From positions 62,001 through 126,000 of the forward strand of contig NZ_AUHQ01000001.1 in the NCBI RefSeq assembly GCF_000423265.1: a DNA stretch of 64,000 bases, written 5' to 3'. The stretch is from Ligilactobacillus saerimneri DSM 16049 (GTDB lineage: Bacteria > Bacillota > Bacilli > Lactobacillales > Lactobacillaceae). This document shows positions 35,308 to 44,174 of this stretch, piece after piece (the first letter of the stretch is position 1; the number at the start of each line of letters is the position of its first letter). A program made the position numbers and the translations under genes. The notes beneath the pieces were generated by a model, which saw only the letters and a list, made by a program, of their open reading frames with translations, ran no database searches and was not told where the DNA came from.

Positions 35308-35826
35308 TTAATATTTCATTAAAGCCAAAGTATCATAGTCTTTCAGTTTTTCGCGACCATTAAGTTCGGCTAATTCAACTAGGAAGGCACAGCCTACAAC
35401 CTCACCGCCGAGTTGTTCCACCAGGTCTATCGTTGCCCGGATGGTTCCCCCCGTTGCCAGCAGATCATCACACACCAATACTTTTTGTCCTGGCTTGACA
35501 GCATCTTTGTGCATATATAATGCTGACTTTCCATATTCCAAATCATATTCTGCCTTAATTGTTGCCCGAGGAAGCTTGCCTTTCTTCCGCGCAGGCGCAA
35601 AACCGACACCCAGTTTATATGCAACTGGACAACCAACGATAAAGCCCCGTGCTTCTGGTCCTACGATCATTTCCACACCTTTGTCTTGCGCAAAGGCAAC
35701 AATACGGTCAGTAGCTTCCTGATAAGCTTCACCATCTGCCATCAGTGGGGAAATATCCCGAAAAATAATCCCTTTTTCAGGATAATCTGGAATGCTTGCA
35801 ATGTATTGGTATAAATCTAAAGCCAT
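35308..35826 (-). CDS. apt: Adenine phosphoribosyltransferase
   Basis: Salvages adenine to AMP with PRPP. The PRPP-binding motif [14 protein letters not shown] and the type I motifs [18 protein letters not shown] and ARKKGKLP are present. The 172 residues are normal. It ends the rnz-SDR-lapA-recJ-apt run, 21 bases after recJ; recJ-apt pairing is conserved in Firmicutes. Confidence 0.97.
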   Translation of the reverse strand: MALDLYQYIASIPDYPEKGIIFRDISPLMADGEAYQEATDRIVAFAQDKGVEMIVGPEARGFIVGCPVAYKLGVGFAPARKKGKLPRATIKAEYDLEYGKSALYMHKDAVKPGQKVLVCDDLLATGGTIRATIDLVEQLGGEVVGCAFLVELAELNGREKLKDYDTLALMKY

Positions 35827-35847
35827 TATTGTTATTTCTCCTTTTTC

Positions 35848-38181
35848 CTAACTCTTTAACTGCTTTTGGAGCCACTCTCTCAGTTGCGCAAAATCACTAT
35901 AAAAGAGTTTTTCTTGGATAGCCATCATTTCTAGACGCCTTTGATAAGTATTAGTTTGTTTGAGATTAAAATGACCTGTCACCTGTTGACCAGATAACAC
36001 ACCATCGTTAATTTTAACAAATCCTACTTCAAAAAACACCTGTAGAATGAAAATGATTTGCTCCCTTTGCAAATGAAAATACTTTACCATTTTAGGCAAA
36101 TTAGTCCGAATGTCAAAATTCTGTTGTCGACTAACAAACCGATAAACATTAGCAAAGTCAGCCCGGGTTGGCATCCCGTTCATGTACGCCTCATCTTTAA
36201 CGTACAGAATGGCCCGAATAGTTTGGGGTGCTACCGCCTGCAATAATTCTTGTAACTCAGTTAAGCTCTGGGGCATGTCAACTAACACTAGTTCATCCAC
36301 TCGTAGGGGGGTGGTAGCTGATGCCTGCTCCATGACTTCTGTTGCTAAACGTAAAGTTGCTGCTTGTGGTAAGAGCGGTTTGATAGTTTGGGCAAGTTTT
36401 TCATTAAAACAAATATAAGTCCCAGTTGTTGTCAACCGTTGCGCTGTTAACCGTGTAGTACGTTGATCAAGGATCCTTATTCCTGCATATTCTAAATCCG
36501 TGATCATAATCTGCGGTGTAACGGTATTGCGCCAGTAATTTAATGTCAAAGTTCCAATAAAAGTCACTGGACTAGGATCAGCAACAATCGCCGCTAACTG
36601 GGCTTGCGAGAGGGGTGCAAATGACAAAGCAGCAATGGTCCCACCTTTTTGTTTCAACAACAAGCGCAAATAATTATTATTTTTGCCGATGGTTTTTGCC
36701 TGGACCAGCTCGTAGTCTTTAAAAGCAAACACAGGAGCTGGATTTTCTTCACCAAACGGTCCTAATTGAGATAGCTCTTTGATTAAGTCAACCGTAATAT
36801 CATCAACTCTTAACGTTGTTGCTAAGTGTTGAGTGGGCTTAGAAACAGTTTTTATCCCTTGCTTTTGGGCTTCTGTCTGCAAGAGTGTTGTTAATTCAGG
36901 TAATTTTTCTTTCTCGATCGTTAATCCACAGGCTTTTTTATGGCCACCAAAATTTTCAAACAAATCACGGTGGGGATTCAACGCTGCAAATAAGTCGAAA
37001 TTGTCATTCGAACGCCCTGAACCTTTGGCCAAGCCTGTCGTCTGATCGATACTAAAAATGATCGTCGGCTTATTGGTCTGCTCTAATATTCTTCCCGCTA
37101 AAATCCCCGAAACACCTTCATGCCAACCTACTTGTGCTAAGATGTTTACCTTCTGCTCTGGATCCAATAACTCTTGTGCCTGTTCATTTTCAGTATCAAC
37201 TGTTTGCTTGCGTTTAGCATTAACTTCTTCTACTTGTTGCGCTAAATCAGCCACAAGTTCATCATCTAAACTAGTTAACAGTTGCACTGCAATAGCTGCA
37301 CTGCCCATTCGTCCCAGGGAATTAAGCCGGGGGGCTAGCGCAAATTGAATCGTTTCTTCATTCAAATGAGCAGCATCAACTTCAGCTTCTTTATATAGTG
37401 CTTGCAAGCCAGGTCGACTAGTATTTTGTAACACTTGTAAGCCCACCTTAACTAGAGCCCGGTTTTCATCCACTAATGGCATTACATCTGCCACTGTGCC
37501 CAGTGTAGCCAGGTCAAACATTTCCTGGGGAAATTCCTCTAGTAAAGCTGCTGCTACCATCAAGGCCACTCCAGCACCAGAAAGTGATTTAAATGGGTAT
37601 TTCCCTGCTGGGTGTGCGGGGTGAACAATAGCCACTGCTTCTGGCAATTCACTTGGAAGTTCATGGTGGTCAGTGATGATTACATCTACACCATTGGCCT
37701 GGGCATAAGCCACTTCATCCTTACCACTGACCCCATTATCAACCGTAATGAGTAACTGCACTCCATCCGCCACCATCCGTTCATAAACTTGGCGGTTCGG
37801 CCCATATCCATCAATAAAACGGTCCGGAATGTAATATGCAACGTTTTGGGCACCCAGGTAGCTGGTCAGCGTTTCATACATGATAGCTGTACTGGTAATC
37901 CCATCAACATCATAGTCACCATAGATCATAATCTTTTCATCTGCAACTATGGCATCCTGAATCCGTTGACATGCCTGCTCCATATCATGCATCAAGAAAG
38001 GATCATAAAAGCTTTTCTCGTCAACTGTCATAAACCGTTTGATCTTATCAGCAGTATCATAACCCCGCGCAATAAGGATCCGCACCACTAATGGGCTTAG
38101 CCCTGTGGCTTGGTGTAACGCCTCAACCTGATCATCCGCTGGTTCTTCTGACTGCACCCAATCATACTTTCGTTCAAACAA
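35848..38181 (-). CDS. recJ: Single-stranded-DNA-specific exonuclease RecJ
   Basis: 5'-3' exonuclease for single-stranded DNA used in recombination and mismatch repair. DHH-superfamily metal motifs can be read: MIYGDYDVDGITSTA, LLITVDNGVSGKDE and IITDHHELPSELP, then the DHHA1 motif FENFGGHKKACGLTI. The length of 777 includes the long C-terminal extension typical of lactobacilli and Bacillus. It lies 3 bases after lapA and before apt. Confidence 0.96.
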   Translation of the reverse strand: MFERKYDWVQSEEPADDQVEALHQATGLSPLVVRILIARGYDTADKIKRFMTVDEKSFYDPFLMHDMEQACQRIQDAIVADEKIMIYGDYDVDGITSTAIMYETLTSYLGAQNVAYYIPDRFIDGYGPNRQVYERMVADGVQLLITVDNGVSGKDEVAYAQANGVDVIITDHHELPSELPEAVAIVHPAHPAGKYPFKSLSGAGVALMVAAALLEEFPQEMFDLATLGTVADVMPLVDENRALVKVGLQVLQNTSRPGLQALYKEAEVDAAHLNEETIQFALAPRLNSLGRMGSAAIAVQLLTSLDDELVADLAQQVEEVNAKRKQTVDTENEQAQELLDPEQKVNILAQVGWHEGVSGILAGRILEQTNKPTIIFSIDQTTGLAKGSGRSNDNFDLFAALNPHRDLFENFGGHKKACGLTIEKEKLPELTTLLQTEAQKQGIKTVSKPTQHLATTLRVDDITVDLIKELSQLGPFGEENPAPVFAFKDYELVQAKTIGKNNNYLRLLLKQKGGTIAALSFAPLSQAQLAAIVADPSPVTFIGTLTLNYWRNTVTPQIMITDLEYAGIRILDQRTTRLTAQRLTTTGTYICFNEKLAQTIKPLLPQAATLRLATEVMEQASATTPLRVDELVLVDMPQSLTELQELLQAVAPQTIRAILYVKDEAYMNGMPTRADFANVYRFVSRQQNFDIRTNLPKMVKYFHLQREQIIFILQVFFEVGFVKINDGVLSGQQVTGHFNLKQTNTYQRRLEMMAIQEKLFYSDFAQLREWLQKQLKS

Positions 38182-38184
38182 ATT

Positions 38185-38481
38185 CTAAGACTCCGTTTCT
38201 TTTGGGGTTTGTTGCTCCGAGCTGCGACGGCCACGGAGCAATGCCTGTAATCTTTCTTCCTGGTCAGCAATCTTTTTGCGCATTCTGTGCATACTATTAG
38301 CAGTAAATAACGTTGCCAAGATGATCCCTAATAGTACACAAGCAATTAGGACCACAATCAATGGCATCGTGGTCGCTACCAACCCAAAGTTAATTGTTAC
38401 TAGTTGCCGATTCAAGTACGAAAAAACAGCAATAATTAATACCAACACAACACCAATAATTAGATTGATTTGCTTTTTCAT
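38185..38481 (-). CDS. LapA-domain (DUF1049) membrane protein
   Basis: A 98-residue protein with two membrane helices (LIIGVVLVLIIAVFSYLN, about 6-23; LIVVLIACVLLGIILATLF, about 41-59) and a charged coiled tail (MHRMRKKIADQEERLQALLRG). This is the DUF1049/LapA layout, which in Gram-positives has no assigned function. It is packed between the SDR gene and recJ. Confidence 0.85.
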   Translation of the reverse strand: MKKQINLIIGVVLVLIIAVFSYLNRQLVTINFGLVATTMPLIVVLIACVLLGIILATLFTANSMHRMRKKIADQEERLQALLRGRRSSEQQTPKETES

Positions 38482-38490
38482 CTTCTCACC

Positions 38491-39300
38491 TTATTTCTTG
38501 TTGAACAATCCACCTGCCAAGACATCCCCTAGCCCTGGGAAAAGACTATACAAGCACGCACCAACTTCCATTATCCCCGGCAGATTGACTTCGCGCCGAC
38601 TTGTGCCGACGGTAGCCAAAACCTTAGCGGCAACATCTTCTGGCTGCAAAACAATCTTGCCGAGTTTAGCTAAATACTGTCCCGACTTATCGGCAATATT
38701 AAAGAAGTTAGTCGCAATTGGGCCTGGGTTAACCGTCAAAACAGAAATTCCCAGAGGCTTGAGTTCCAGTCGTAGAGCGTTGGAGAAGCCTAAAACTGCA
38801 AATTTAGTGGCTGAATACACCGTTGATTTTGGCGTCGCCATCTTGCCTGCCATAGAAGCAACATTGATAATCGCGCCATATTGACGTTCTGCCATCTTTA
38901 AAGCTACTTCCTGGGTCGCATACATCAAGCCTAAAACATTGACCCGCATCATCTTTTCAGCAGTTGCCATATCAAAATTCAAGAAATCTTCCATCAAGCC
39001 GAAACCAGCATTGTTAATCAAAACTGCAATCGGTCCAATTTCACGTTCAACCTGCGCAATAACTGCTTGAATCTGAGCCGGATCAGTCATATCTACTGCT
39101 AGCCCATATGCTGGTTGTCCAGACAAATGTTGGCATTGGCGTGCTACTTGGTCCAGTTTATCTTGACGACGCGCACACCCCACTACAATTGCACCTTCTC
39201 TAGCTGCTTGATAAGCAAACTGTTCACCCAAACCAGATGAAGCACCAGTAATAACTACAACACGTCCCTTTAAATTTTTCAGTTGCCGATAACCACGCAT
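38491..39300 (-). CDS. Short-chain dehydrogenase/reductase (YqjQ-like)
   Basis: A 269-residue NAD(P)-dependent oxidoreductase of the classical SDR family: cofactor motif VITGASSGLGEQFAYQ, NNAGFG and catalytic Ser and YxxxK in YSATKFAVLGFS. The Rossmann fold is complete. The substrate is unknown. Location between rnz and recJ matches the yqjQ position in Bacillus. The first codons (MRGYRQLKNLKGRV) may be a slightly early start. Confidence 0.88.
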   Translation of the reverse strand: MRGYRQLKNLKGRVVVITGASSGLGEQFAYQAAREGAIVVGCARRQDKLDQVARQCQHLSGQPAYGLAVDMTDPAQIQAVIAQVEREIGPIAVLINNAGFGLMEDFLNFDMATAEKMMRVNVLGLMYATQEVALKMAERQYGAIINVASMAGKMATPKSTVYSATKFAVLGFSNALRLELKPLGISVLTVNPGPIATNFFNIADKSGQYLAKLGKIVLQPEDVAAKVLATVGTSRREVNLPGIMEVGACLYSLFPGLGDVLAGGLFNKK

Positions 39301-39317
39301 TTAAAACGCATCCTTTC

Positions 39318-40250
39318 TTAATCTAATTCAATGGGATAGGAATCAAAATCATGGACTACTTTAGTGGCTGGAAAAATCTTGCGTGCATCATTTTCCAACT
39401 TTCTAGCTGCTTTACCTACATAACGAGCTGAAATATGGGTCAAATATAAATGGTGGACCCCAGCCTTGGCTGCAATTGTTGCTGCTTGTTGGCACGTAGA
39501 GTGGTAATAGTTGTGCGCCAAACGCGCTTCCCCTTTACCAAAGGTGCTTTCGTGGACCAAAACATTGGCATCTTTTGCTAAGTCAAAAATAGCCGGTACT
39601 TGGCGGGTATCACCTAAAATAGTTACGATCCGCCCTGGTTTAGGTTTGCCGATGAAGTCCTGCCCGTTGATGGTTCGACCATCTGCTAAAGTTACCGTCG
39701 CCCCTGCCTTTAATTGGCCATAAACAGGTCCTGAAGGCACACCTAAGGCTTGCAACTTATCTACTAGGAGCTCACCTGGACGATCTTTTTCAACAATACG
39801 ATACCCAATGCATTGAATCCGATGGTCTAAAAAGCGCCCGTACACTTGGAATTGTTCATCGTCCAAAAGTAAACCCTCATTTTTAATCTCAACAAAATTC
39901 AAGGGATAAGATAATTTAGACTGGGATACTTGTAAACTTGTTTTGACAAATTGTTCAATCCCTTTGGGTCCATAAATGGTTAATGGTTCGATATGGTCCC
40001 CACTTTGAAAAGAACGACTACTTAAAAAGCCTGGTAACCCAAAAATATGATCACCATGTAAGTGCGTAATAAAAATTTTATTGATTTTCCGCGGACGAAT
40101 ATTAGTCCTTAAGATCTGATGCTGTGTTCCTTCACCGGCATCAAACAACCAAATTGAATTGCACTCATCGAGTAATTTCAATGCCGTAGCTGTAACATTG
40201 CGACTTTTTGAAGGCGAACCCGCCCCCGTTCCTAAAAATTCAATTTCCAT
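39318..40250 (-). CDS. rnz: Ribonuclease Z
   Basis: Endonuclease that trims the 3' ends of tRNA precursors. It is a metallo-beta-lactamase fold: [15 protein letters not shown] at the N-terminus, zinc motif [15 protein letters not shown], further ligands in VTILGDTR and [10 protein letters not shown] and a late [11 protein letters not shown]. The ATG at 40250 gives the standard N-terminus; a start six bases upstream is disfavoured. 310 residues. It heads the rnz-SDR-lapA-recJ-apt cluster. Confidence 0.95.
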   Translation of the reverse strand: MEIEFLGTGAGSPSKSRNVTATALKLLDECNSIWLFDAGEGTQHQILRTNIRPRKINKIFITHLHGDHIFGLPGFLSSRSFQSGDHIEPLTIYGPKGIEQFVKTSLQVSQSKLSYPLNFVEIKNEGLLLDDEQFQVYGRFLDHRIQCIGYRIVEKDRPGELLVDKLQALGVPSGPVYGQLKAGATVTLADGRTINGQDFIGKPKPGRIVTILGDTRQVPAIFDLAKDANVLVHESTFGKGEARLAHNYYHSTCQQAATIAAKAGVHHLYLTHISARYVGKAARKLENDARKIFPATKVVHDFDSYPIELD

Positions 40251-40385
40251 TATCAAAATCCTTACTGTTCATAATCTTTTCGGTATTTACCTACTGGTTT
40301 ATAATAAACACAAAAAAAGTTTTTACATTCTATTGTAGCATTAATTCAGCAATAACTCATTATATCTATTCTGCGAGGACTATTT

Positions 40386-40667
40386 ATGACAATCAACGAA
40401 TTTCAAATTTTAGCCACTGATATTACCCCAACACATTTTATTTATTATCAAGGACATAAAAATCACCTGCCACTTTCATTTACAAAAACTTCGCAAAGTG
40501 TAGTTCTGACGGCAGCTACTCCTGGCAATCCCACCATCACTCTGGGAGAATTTCTCTTCTCACTCCAACCACTTCCTCCTTCCTGGCCAATTAATCTGGC
40601 TATCTTTGGTGAGCAAAGACCACTATTTGGGTTCCGAATCGCTGACCAAAAAATACTTCTCCGTTGA
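40386..40667 (+). CDS. Hypothetical small protein
   Basis: A 93-residue frame on the plus strand (MTINEFQILATDITPTHFIYYQGHKNHL...), preceded by GCGAGGA at suitable spacing. It has no membrane helix, signal peptide or motif that I recognise; the composition is mixed with several prolines (LQPLPPSWPI). It diverges from rnz. Codon usage looks normal. A competing minus-strand frame overlaps it but lacks a ribosome binding site. No function is proposed. Confidence 0.55.
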   Translation: MTINEFQILATDITPTHFIYYQGHKNHLPLSFTKTSQSVVLTAATPGNPTITLGEFLFSLQPLPPSWPINLAIFGEQRPLFGFRIADQKILLR

Positions 40668-40696
40668 GCTGTTATCCTATAAATAACGCAAATGAG

Positions 40697-40746
40697 AAAT
40701 AGCCTTTTAGCAGGCACTGGACCAATGCCAGATGAAAATCACGGCT
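40697..40746. repeat. Structured segment with nested inverted repeats
   Basis: Outer arms ATAGCC and GGCTAT enclose GGCACTGG-A-CCAATGCC. It does not end in a T run, so it is not a normal terminator. It lies between the 93-residue plus-strand gene and the oatA terminator. Confidence 0.4.
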
Positions 40747-40773
40747 ATCTTTGGCTCTGTTTCATTAGGCAAA

Positions 40774-40806
40774 TAAAAAAGAGACCAGTCAAAAAACTAG
40801 TCTCTT
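40774..40806 (-). terminator. Terminator of oatA
   Basis: AAGAGACTAG-TTTTTT-GACTGGTCTCTTTTTT hairpin (with a G-T pair) and T run on the minus strand, about 40 bases after the oatA stop. Confidence 0.8.
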
Positions 40807-40847
40807 AATAATCAAACTCACTGTACCCAGCAAATCTGTATTAACGT

Positions 40848-42689
40848 TTATTTCTTTTTTAAAATTGCCCGTGCAACGACATCACCATAATACTTCAAAC
40901 CATTCGAGTTCGGGTGAACGTCGTCTGAGTAGAACCAGTCTGGATGGTTGTTACTCTTACTATACCAGTCAATTATTGTTAGATTATGGTATTTCTTAGC
41001 CGCTGCCTCAAGGTCACTATTAACTTGGTTTTGCCAGTTCTTAGTCGGAACATGAACGTTAATCCAATAAACTTTATGCCCCTTGGTAATCATCATAATT
41101 TGATCCAATGTTTGCTGCGTAAATGGACCGTTAGTCCCTTCACCGATCAGAACAGTATCAGCAAGTTTACCTTGATTCTTGAGCGCTTGTAAAATGGGAA
41201 CAATTTCTGCTACTTGCCGGCCAACCTTAGCGTCGACATACATTTGCGGGAAGATGTTCTGTAAAGTTTCCATCCCGTCGGCCATCACCGAGTCCCCTAC
41301 TGCTGTGACTTGCAACGTCTGAGCCCGTTTCTTCTGAGCCGCGGTCAATCCCTTTTGGGCTGAAGCCTGGGCTGCCTTTTGTTCTTGCTTTTCCTTAGCA
41401 GTTAGCTTCTTACCCTTCTTGCGCTTAGCTGTAGCCTGTTCATTTTTTTGGATAACTTGCTGCAATTGGTTATCCTTTTGAACAGCACTGGCGTCCGGCT
41501 GATTAATGATCCCAAATAATGCAATCACTGTCACCGCCGTTGCGGTTACAATTCCTACTTGCCGCCATTTGAAAGGAGAGTTTTTGCGGAAACTATCCCG
41601 CAAGACCTGCCATGTTTGTGAGTAGTCAAACTTACTCAATTTCTTTTCAATGCACCGATATGAAAACTCACTAATCGAACAAATGATAATGATTTCAATG
41701 ATTGCATGTAACCATGGGTGGGCAGCAATGTTCTTAACTGCACTTTCATAGAAAATCAAAACCGGATATTGGTAAATATAAATTCCGTAGCTTCGCCGGC
41801 CAACCCATGTGAAAACGGGATTGGAAAGCATCCGGTTCAGATCCGCCCCCGGATGAGCAACGGCTGCGATCAGCAACGTTGCCAACAAGGAGAAGAAATA
41901 CATACCCCCCCGATAAACTAAATCACTTTGCCCCGATGTAGTCATAAACATCCACAGCATCAATAGTAAAGAGACAATTCCAATCCCATCTAGCATCAGT
42001 CGTAGGCGCCCATCCAGACGTTGGCGCAAACGTCCACTTGGCCAGATAATGGCTAAAGATGCTCCCAAGAAAATTGAGAACAAACGCGTATCAGTCCCGT
42101 AATAAACCCGGGATGGGTCTTGGTTAGGATGAAACATAACAGCCATCAACAGAGCGGAAACAAAACTACCAATAAATAAAACGTCAAAAATCGGTTGCTT
42201 TTTGCGTACGAACACTAGTAAAGCCAACATAATCAATGGCCAAAAAAGATAAAATTGCCCTTCGATTGCTAATGTCCATAAATGAGTGAACGGTGATTGG
42301 TTACCAAACTTATCAAAATAGGATTCTCCATGCGCTATTTCGAACCAGTTATATACATAAAGCAAGTTGGTAACAATCACACCCCGAATATTTACCAACA
42401 ATTGCCGTTGGAACAAAGTGATGTACGCTGTTGTCGCCATCAGCATTGTGATTAGACCCGGATAAAGGCGTTTGACCCGCTTAATATAGAAATTTTTGAG
42501 GTCGATCGTACCGGTTTGTTCATACTCTAATACGAGGTGGTCAGTAATTAGATACCCCGACAAGACTAAGAAAATCGGCACTCCCAAAAAGCCCCCTTGG
42601 AACTTAAATGGCATAATATGATAGAGAATTACCCCGACAACTGCCAAGGTTCTCAATCCATCAAAACCTGTAATATACCTTTTTTTCAT
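40848..42689 (-). CDS. oatA: OatA-type peptidoglycan O-acetyltransferase
   Basis: Acetylates cell-wall sugars outside the membrane, which raises lysozyme resistance. The N-terminal acyltransferase-3 domain (about 1-385) has roughly ten membrane helices and the motif ITGFDGLRTLAVVGVILYHIMP. A basic linker rich in K, A and Q follows (about 405-460). The C-terminal SGNH domain has the nucleophile in VTAVGDSVMADGM and the catalytic Asp/His in YSDDVHPNSNGLKYYGD. 613 residues. The frame begins with GTG-ATG; the ATG is chosen. It follows obg after 12 bases. Whether it acetylates MurNAc or GlcNAc cannot be told. Confidence 0.9.
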   Translation of the reverse strand: MKKRYITGFDGLRTLAVVGVILYHIMPFKFQGGFLGVPIFLVLSGYLITDHLVLEYEQTGTIDLKNFYIKRVKRLYPGLITMLMATTAYITLFQRQLLVNIRGVIVTNLLYVYNWFEIAHGESYFDKFGNQSPFTHLWTLAIEGQFYLFWPLIMLALLVFVRKKQPIFDVLFIGSFVSALLMAVMFHPNQDPSRVYYGTDTRLFSIFLGASLAIIWPSGRLRQRLDGRLRLMLDGIGIVSLLLMLWMFMTTSGQSDLVYRGGMYFFSLLATLLIAAVAHPGADLNRMLSNPVFTWVGRRSYGIYIYQYPVLIFYESAVKNIAAHPWLHAIIEIIIICSISEFSYRCIEKKLSKFDYSQTWQVLRDSFRKNSPFKWRQVGIVTATAVTVIALFGIINQPDASAVQKDNQLQQVIQKNEQATAKRKKGKKLTAKEKQEQKAAQASAQKGLTAAQKKRAQTLQVTAVGDSVMADGMETLQNIFPQMYVDAKVGRQVAEIVPILQALKNQGKLADTVLIGEGTNGPFTQQTLDQIMMITKGHKVYWINVHVPTKNWQNQVNSDLEAAAKKYHNLTIIDWYSKSNNHPDWFYSDDVHPNSNGLKYYGDVVARAILKKK

Positions 42690-42701
42690 CACTAATCCTC
42701 T

Positions 42702-44012
42702 TTACTCAACAAAGTCAAACATAAAACTACCAATTTGAACCGTGTCTCCTGATTTGGCACCCTTTTGCCGTAGGGCTTCATCGACCCCCATATGGCGCAA
42801 TTGACGAGCAAACCGCATCAAGCTTTCATCATGGTCAATATTCGTCATCTTGAAGAGTTTTTCTAGTTCATCACCAGATAAAATCCAAACACCAGCAGAA
42901 TCGCGGTGAATTTCAAATGGTGGCTTCTCTTCTTCGAACTGGTAAGTTTGTTGTTCCATTTGTTCTCTAAGTTTCCGCTCTGAACGTGTTTCAAACTGTG
43001 GTGTTTCAGCTAATAATGTAGCCGTCTCCCGCATAAGGTCTTGTAAGCCCTGGTGCGTCAATGATGAGATCCCCATCACTTTAACAACATTGACTGAACT
43101 ATCCTCTGCCTGGAGCTGAGCTTGAAATTGGCGCAAGTTTTCAGCTGCATCAGGCATGTCCATCTTAGAACCAACTACAATCTGTGGGCGTCGCAATAAT
43201 TCTGGATCGTACTGGGCTAATTCCTGGTTGATAGCAGTAAAATCCGCATACGGATCCCGGCCTTCAAGTCCAGACATATCGATCAGATGCAAAATCACCC
43301 GCGTACGCTCAACATGGCGCAAGAACTGAATTCCCAAGCCGACACCTTGTGAAGCACCTTCGATCAATCCTGGCAAGTCAGCCATGGCAAAATCACGCCC
43401 ATCATCTAGCTGAACCATCCCTAAATTAGGTACTAACGTGGTAAAGTGATAATCAGCAATCTTCGGCTTAGCACTGGTTACCGCCGCTAACAGGGTTGAT
43501 TTCCCCACCGAAGGGAAACCAACTAATCCCACATCAGCTAATACTTGCAGTTCTAAGCGAATATTACGTTCAACCCCCGGTTCACCATTTTCAGCAATTT
43601 CGGGAGCCGGATTTTTAGCACTAGCAAAGTGAATGTTCCCACGGCCACCACGACCACCAGGAGCAACAACTAGTTCCTGACCAGCAGTAACCAAGTCACC
43701 TAGGACTTCCCCAGTATCAACATCAGTTACCGTTGTCCCTTCCGGAACGTCAATTACCAGATCAGGTGCTTTCCGCCCATACATGCCTTTATTCATGCCC
43801 TTTTCACCGGCCTGAGCCTTAAAAATGCGGTGATAGCGAAAATCCATTAATGTGCGTAAACCTTCGTTGACCCTAAGGATCACGCTACCACCACGACCGC
43901 CATCACCACCAGCAGGACCGCCATTAGGAACAAATTTTTCTCGGCGAAAGGCAACCGCGCCGTCGCCACCCTTCCCTGCTTTAACTGTAATTTTGACCTG
44001 ATCGACAAACAT
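42702..44012 (-). CDS. obg: Obg GTPase (ribosome assembly and stress)
   Basis: GTPase that acts late in 50S assembly. It has the glycine-rich Obg fold ([31 protein letters not shown]), the G domain ([35 protein letters not shown]) and a C-terminal OCT domain ([18 protein letters not shown]). The 436 residues are normal. It has its own promoter (44067-44095) and precedes oatA. Confidence 0.97.
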   Translation of the reverse strand: MFVDQVKITVKAGKGGDGAVAFRREKFVPNGGPAGGDGGRGGSVILRVNEGLRTLMDFRYHRIFKAQAGEKGMNKGMYGRKAPDLVIDVPEGTTVTDVDTGEVLGDLVTAGQELVVAPGGRGGRGNIHFASAKNPAPEIAENGEPGVERNIRLELQVLADVGLVGFPSVGKSTLLAAVTSAKPKIADYHFTTLVPNLGMVQLDDGRDFAMADLPGLIEGASQGVGLGIQFLRHVERTRVILHLIDMSGLEGRDPYADFTAINQELAQYDPELLRRPQIVVGSKMDMPDAAENLRQFQAQLQAEDSSVNVVKVMGISSLTHQGLQDLMRETATLLAETPQFETRSERKLREQMEQQTYQFEEEKPPFEIHRDSAGVWILSGDELEKLFKMTNIDHDESLMRFARQLRHMGVDEALRQKGAKSGDTVQIGSFMFDFVE

Positions 44013-44066
44013 AGTCGACTCCTTTCTACCTTAATTAAAAGGTCCTAGTTCTTTGCAATATTTTAA

Positions 44067-44095
44067 ATTATAATATAAAAAATCAGCGATGTGAA
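44067..44095 (-). promoter_or_regulatory. Promoter of obg
   Basis: TTCACA (44090-44095), 17-base spacer, TATAAT (44067-44072) on the minus strand, about 55 bases before the obg start. Confidence 0.75.
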
Positions 44096-44174
44096 CATGA
44101 TCTCGGCATTTAAACCGCGCTGTTTCCGCTTTCGCACCGTTGCCAGTTTATGCTTTATCCTATCCTGACCTTTA

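Noticed and set aside
38276-38884. 202-codon plus-strand frame
   Set aside because: It is antisense to lapA and the SDR gene, both with clear family motifs, and has no ribosome binding site; it is a shadow of their codon usage.
40463-40717. 84-codon minus-strand frame
   Set aside because: Overlaps the 93-residue plus-strand gene and lacks a ribosome binding site; the plus-strand frame has one, so it is preferred, though neither is certain.
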